Assembly (NCBI GenBank): GCA_903894655.1
Contig: CAITQY010000050.1
Span: forward strand, 1-34,709
Direction of reading: 5' to 3'
Source of the DNA: an uncultured Gemmatimonadota bacterium
Lineage (GTDB): Bacteria > Gemmatimonadota > Gemmatimonadetes > Gemmatimonadales > Gemmatimonadaceae
DNA: 34,709 nucleotides
Part shown: one piece after another, positions 31,194 to 34,709 of the stretch
How the letters are laid out: each line of letters opens with the position of its first letter
Numbering within the stretch: position 1 is the stretch's first letter
The notes under the pieces: generated by a model
The model's input: only the letters and a program-made list of their open reading frames with translations
The model's database searches: none
Told to the model about the DNA's origin: nothing
Position numbers and translations under genes: made by a program

Positions 31194-33788
31194 CTACAAC
31201 GCCGCACTCAAATAAAAGTCCGTCCGCCACTGCTTGAGCGGATACAACCCGCGCGAGAAGTCCACGCGAATCAATCCATCTAGTACGCCTATCCCAACGC
31301 CTGCCCCACGCTGCGGCTGCACCTTCGCGAACGCCTCCCGGCTCCCGGCCCAACCGATATCAAAGAAGCCCACCGGCCGGAAGACGCCTTGCTTGGTTCC
31401 CACTTCCGCACGCGCCAACCAGAACGCATCGCCATCCTGCGTGCCGGCGATCTGTCCGCGCACCGTCCGCACGCCACCCACGAACCAGCCGCGCTGACGC
31501 GGCACGTCGCCGAGTGAACTGCCGATCGCGCCGGTCAACGCCGTCGAGAATCGCGACACCGGGCGCGTGATCGTGCCTTCCACCGACGCCCGCGCATACT
31601 GAAAGGTCCCCGTGCCCGCCTCGCCATTCAGCACCGTCGTCACGCGCAGTCCCTGCGGGCGATCCAGCAACAGCCGCGAATACATCCCCGACACGCCGGT
31701 CACACTCAAATCTTCCGATTCGATATTCCGGCGGAATCGGCGGTCGGCAATGAGCTTCGCCAGCGAGAAGGTGTTCACCACATTGGTGTCGCCGGCCGTC
31801 CACTGCCGCTCGATGAACAGCTTGTACTCCAGCGCACCACGACGACGCTCGCGACGCTCACTCAACTCGGCGCCCGTCGTGCGATAGTAGAACCCTTCGT
31901 CGCGTCCGTAGATGAACGCCGGCAAACTCGGGCCGAAGCTCAGTCCCCCGCCCCACTCGGGATTGGTGGCGGCGAGGCGATGATACACCGCCGCGGTCAC
32001 GGTGCGTGCGCCGTTGGTACGCGTCAGGCTCAGCTCACCGTTCGCGTGCAGATCAGCGTGACCGATGCGCCCCACCGCGTTCAGCGTGTAGCCCGCCCCC
32101 AACAGCTGCGACACCTGCACGCCGGCGGAAAATCCCTCCACGCGGTTGAAGCGCAACAGGTCGGAGCCCACGCGCACCGTCGGCCTCTGCGGCATCCACC
32201 CGGGCTGCAGCGAGAAGTCGAGTGCCGACACCAGTGCGTCGCGACTCTTGAGGTCGAACAACTCATCGTCCGACGCCACCGCCGGTGGCAGCGCGGGCGA
32301 CTTCGCGAGCTTCGCGGCATCGCACGGCATATCGTACGCCACGCGCAACGCGCCTTCGTAGCGCGATTCCACCCGCGTGTACGTGGAATCCTGTGCGCAC
32401 AGCCGACGCCGCAGGCGATCCGCAGACGACAGCTTCACCGTATCGACCACGGCGTTGCCAGTACCGCCCTGCACGGCGCCGCCGCCAATACTGATGGTGA
32501 CGTTACCACTACCCACCAGCACCGTGGTGTCACTGCGTGTCCCGGCGCCGGAGAGACGCGCCGCCGGGATCGCCGCCAATGAGAAATCGCCGTTCACTTC
32601 GTCGTAGGTGAATTTCTCATCAATGCTGAATGGCGTTCGGATAAAGCCGATCTGCGCCGACGCCGTGGCACTGTTGGCGCGCGGCAACCAGAACTTACCC
32701 TGATACAAGCCGTACTCCACGGTGATCGCATCGAGTTTCGCCTTCGCGGGACGGAACGTCGCCTTCACCCAAGCCGGTGGCCCATCGTCGGCCCCGGTAC
32801 CGCTGGCCCGCGCCTGCACCGACGGTGCGCGCAGGATCGAATCCTTGACGTACAGATCACGCGGCATACGCACCCGGGCAATCGAATCACGCAAACGGTC
32901 CGCCTCGCGGCTCACCTTGGTGTCGGCCTCGCTGTCTTCCGACGCCACATCCCAGATCTCGAGCTCGGCCGCCAGCCGGTACGCCGCGCGCACCAGCTGC
33001 CCACCGTCACGATCGAACCAGAACGAGCCCACGAACACTCTCCAGTCGGGGCGACGTGCCGTGATGCGCAACTCGCGCAACCTGATCACCCGGCCACCAT
33101 CGAGCGTGATGTCCACCGAGTCGCCCGTGGCATACGTGTAGTACGTCTCGGCGCCGTTCGCGAGTGGATGAATGACTTCACGCTCGTCGATGTCGCTCTT
33201 CACTACGCCGAAGTTGCTACTCGGAAACCAGAGCGACTCGCGCCCCGGAAAATACGGAATGGAGATAGCACCACTGAAGTCGCCATTCGCCTTGCCACCC
33301 ATCGGCACCGTCATACGCGACCCGATCGGCCGCACGCGCACACCAACATTTCGTCGCCACGAGATCTCGGCCACGTTGTCCCCACGGAACAACAGCTTCT
33401 CGAGCCCTAGCCGCTTGGCGCCCAGCCCCATCGAGATGCGCTGTGTCGCGGTGGCCTTGTAGGCCGTCAGCGCGCTATCCTGCCGCACCCGCGCCTCACG
33501 GGCCCGTAGCAGGATGCGCTTCGCCTCGGGGTCGCTGAAGGCCGACGCGCTGGCCGAGTCGGCCCGCAGCCTCCGTATCACGCTGTCGGGAGACAGCTGC
33601 CGGCGCGCCATCGAGCGGGCGTCGCGGCTAAGCTCGCGCGCCGTCGCCCGTTCCTCGGCCGTCAGCGTGTCGCGCGTGACCGGCGGCTTGGCTCGCGCCT
33701 GGCCGAACAGCGCCTCGGGACACGCGGCGGAGATCAGGCTCATCACCCCAACCAGGGCGACCACACGGAGCGAATTCGGAGAGCGCAT
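31194..33788 (-). CDS. Outer-membrane beta-barrel protein (BamA/ShlB-like C-terminus, DUF5686-like)
   Basis: About 864 residues. A signal peptide (MRSPNSLRVVALVGVMSLIS…, end near LFGQA) is followed by a charged helical stretch (LTAEERATARELSRDARSMARRQL). A beta-rich periplasmic middle (about 130-480) recalls DUF5686-type proteins. A C-terminal barrel of about 350 residues contains repeated strand patterns (LRFNRVEGFSAGVQVSQLL, GYTLNAVGRIGHADL, RGQIAGTQDGDAFWLARAEV). It ends with the Omp85-like pattern GAGVGIGVLDGLIRVDFSRG and LKQWRTDFYLSAAL. The likely role is outer-membrane assembly or a surface barrel; the partner is unknown. The ATG at 33821 would add 11 residues; neither start has a clear Shine-Dalgarno. 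It is divergent from the M20 gene. Confidence 0.8.
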   Translation of the reverse strand: MRSPNSLRVVALVGVMSLISAACPEALFGQARAKPPVTRDTLTAEERATARELSRDARSMARRQLSPDSVIRRLRADSASASAFSDPEAKRILLRAREARVRQDSALTAYKATATQRISMGLGAKRLGLEKLLFRGDNVAEISWRRNVGVRVRPIGSRMTVPMGGKANGDFSGAISIPYFPGRESLWFPSSNFGVVKSDIDEREVIHPLANGAETYYTYATGDSVDITLDGGRVIRLRELRITARRPDWRVFVGSFWFDRDGGQLVRAAYRLAAELEIWDVASEDSEADTKVSREADRLRDSIARVRMPRDLYVKDSILRAPSVQARASGTGADDGPPAWVKATFRPAKAKLDAITVEYGLYQGKFWLPRANSATASAQIGFIRTPFSIDEKFTYDEVNGDFSLAAIPAARLSGAGTRSDTTVLVGSGNVTISIGGGAVQGGTGNAVVDTVKLSSADRLRRRLCAQDSTYTRVESRYEGALRVAYDMPCDAAKLAKSPALPPAVASDDELFDLKSRDALVSALDFSLQPGWMPQRPTVRVGSDLLRFNRVEGFSAGVQVSQLLGAGYTLNAVGRIGHADLHANGELSLTRTNGARTVTAAVYHRLAATNPEWGGGLSFGPSLPAFIYGRDEGFYYRTTGAELSERRERRRGALEYKLFIERQWTAGDTNVVNTFSLAKLIADRRFRRNIESEDLSVTGVSGMYSRLLLDRPQGLRVTTVLNGEAGTGTFQYARASVEGTITRPVSRFSTALTGAIGSSLGDVPRQRGWFVGGVRTVRGQIAGTQDGDAFWLARAEVGTKQGVFRPVGFFDIGWAGSREAFAKVQPQRGAGVGIGVLDGLIRVDFSRGLYPLKQWRTDFYLSAAL

Positions 33789-33975
33789 GAACCGGGGAAC
33801 GGGACGAGACGGGGACTTCATGACCAACACGACGGTCTCGGTGACCATACGGAGGGCCGGACCGAGCGGTTTCCCCGCCTGAAACGTAATTTCGAGGTTC
33901 GCCCGTTGTGCCCGGTTCGTTACGGCCACCGGCGACCTCTGTCCCAGATTCGCCGACCACCATTGGGAGTCCGCC

Positions 33976-34709
33976 GTGCATCCGATCCGCTTTCGCGACT
34001 GCTTTCGCTCCACCCGTTCCCTGATCGCCGGTCTCACGGCGTTCGCCGCCGTACCGGCGTCTGCGCCCGCGCTGCTGGCCCAGGGAGCCACCCCGCCGGC
34101 CACGGCGACCACACCGGCGGCCACCGTGCCCGTTGACCCCCGTCTCGAGAAGCTGAAGGCCGAGGCGCTGGTCATGGTCGAATCCCGCGCCAAGCAGGTG
34201 CAGGAGATCGTGGACATGCTCTTCTCGTTCCAGGAGCTCGGCTTCCAGGAGTTCGAGTCGCAGCGCTACATCACCACGCTGCTGGCCAAGGAAGGCTTCA
34301 CCATCGAGAAGGGCGTGGCGGGTATGCCGTCGTCGTGGACGGCCAAGTGGAGCTACGGCACCGGCAAGCCGGAGATCTCGCTCGGCTCCGACGTGGACGG
34401 CATTCCGCAGGCCAGCAACAAGCCGGGCGTGGGCTACCGCGATCCGATGGTGAGCGGCGGCCCGGGACATGGCGAAGGGCACAACGCCGGTCAGGCCGTG
34501 AACATCGTGGCGTCGATCGTCGTGAAGCAGCTCATGCAGCGCGACAAGATCAACGGCACGCTGCTGCTGTGGCCGGGCATCGCCGAAGAACAGATGGCGG
34601 GCAAGGCGTTTCTGGTGCGCTCGGGGCTGTTCAAGAACACTGATGTCACGCTGTTCACGCACGTCGGCAACGATCTCGGCGTGTCGTGGGGAGCCAGCGG
34701 TTCGAGCGC
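33976..34709 (+). CDS. Secreted M20-family amidohydrolase (AbgB-like), 3' truncated by the window
   Basis: 244 residues are visible and the frame is open to the last base. The signal peptide (RSLIAGLTAFAAVPASAPALLAQ) is followed by a Pro/Thr/Ala linker. The M20 metallopeptidase core then starts: VDMLFSFQELGFQEFES, ISLGSDVDGIPQASN (Asp139/Asp141), GPGHGEGHNAGQAVN (His165, His169), and WPGIAEEQMAGK (Glu204-Glu205). The GHGEGHN form is that of AbgB-like p-aminobenzoyl-glutamate hydrolase relatives and not of carboxypeptidases. It should cleave an N-acyl amino acid or similar amide in the periplasm. The GTG start is supported by GGGAG 6 bases upstream (33965-33969). Divergent from the outer-membrane barrel gene, with a 187-base shared upstream region. 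Confidence 0.88.
   Translation, partial: MHPIRFRDCFRSTRSLIAGLTAFAAVPASAPALLAQGATPPATATTPAATVPVDPRLEKLKAEALVMVESRAKQVQEIVDMLFSFQELGFQEFESQRYITTLLAKEGFTIEKGVAGMPSSWTAKWSYGTGKPEISLGSDVDGIPQASNKPGVGYRDPMVSGGPGHGEGHNAGQAVNIVASIVVKQLMQRDKINGTLLLWPGIAEEQMAGKAFLVRSGLFKNTDVTLFTHVGNDLGVSWGASGSS

Overview
The window reads as high-GC bacterial chromosome with dense coding on both strands. It has very short gaps, many secreted hydrolases with clear signal peptides, and GTG/TTG starts. The mix of large secreted enzymes (tandem amidohydrolases, S9 peptidase, GH-like protein, copper amine oxidase, outer-membrane barrels) suggests a Gram-negative soil-type heterotroph. A Gemmatimonadota member (Gemmatimonas-like) is my best guess, but this is inference from gene style and not from a marker gene. 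No rRNA, tRNA, CRISPR array, insertion sequence or prophage was seen.

Layout. 1-906: 3' part of an OprB-like porin. 903-4064 (minus): small hypothetical protein, alpha/beta hydrolase, secreted protein made of two internal repeats, J-domain/KTSC fusion and a YbjQ-family protein. 4323-12211 (plus): secreted hypothetical, ankyrin-repeat protein, copper amine oxidase, then a 1312-residue secreted protein joining a papain-like module, an S9 peptidase and a class-C beta-lactamase-type domain. 12221-20675 (minus): large glycoside-hydrolase-like protein, DUF952-cupin_5 fusion, and two overlapping amidohydrolase genes holding three amidohydrolase domains, of which only one keeps the HxH metal motif. 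20938-22629 (plus): GH10 xylanase lipoprotein. 22715-24742 (minus): secreted amidase. 25108-31141 (plus): YHYH lipoprotein, orphan response regulator, alpha/beta hydrolase, a membrane protein of clearly lower GC, FUSC transporter-like protein and a YffB (ArsC/Spx-like) protein. 31194-33788 (minus): outer-membrane beta-barrel protein. 33976 to the end (plus): M20/AbgB-like amidohydrolase cut by the window edge.

Taken together, many products are exported and attack amide, peptide, amine or glycosidic bonds (amidase, amidohydrolases, M20 peptidase, S9 peptidase, amine oxidase, xylanase, GH-like protein), with a sugar porin for uptake. The inferred theme is scavenging of carbon and nitrogen from peptides, amides, amines and plant polysaccharide. 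The most unusual items are the three-module secreted enzyme translated directly behind the amine oxidase, the amidohydrolase pair with two degenerate domains, and several small domain fusions. I did not find convincing evidence for a complete new multi-gene system.
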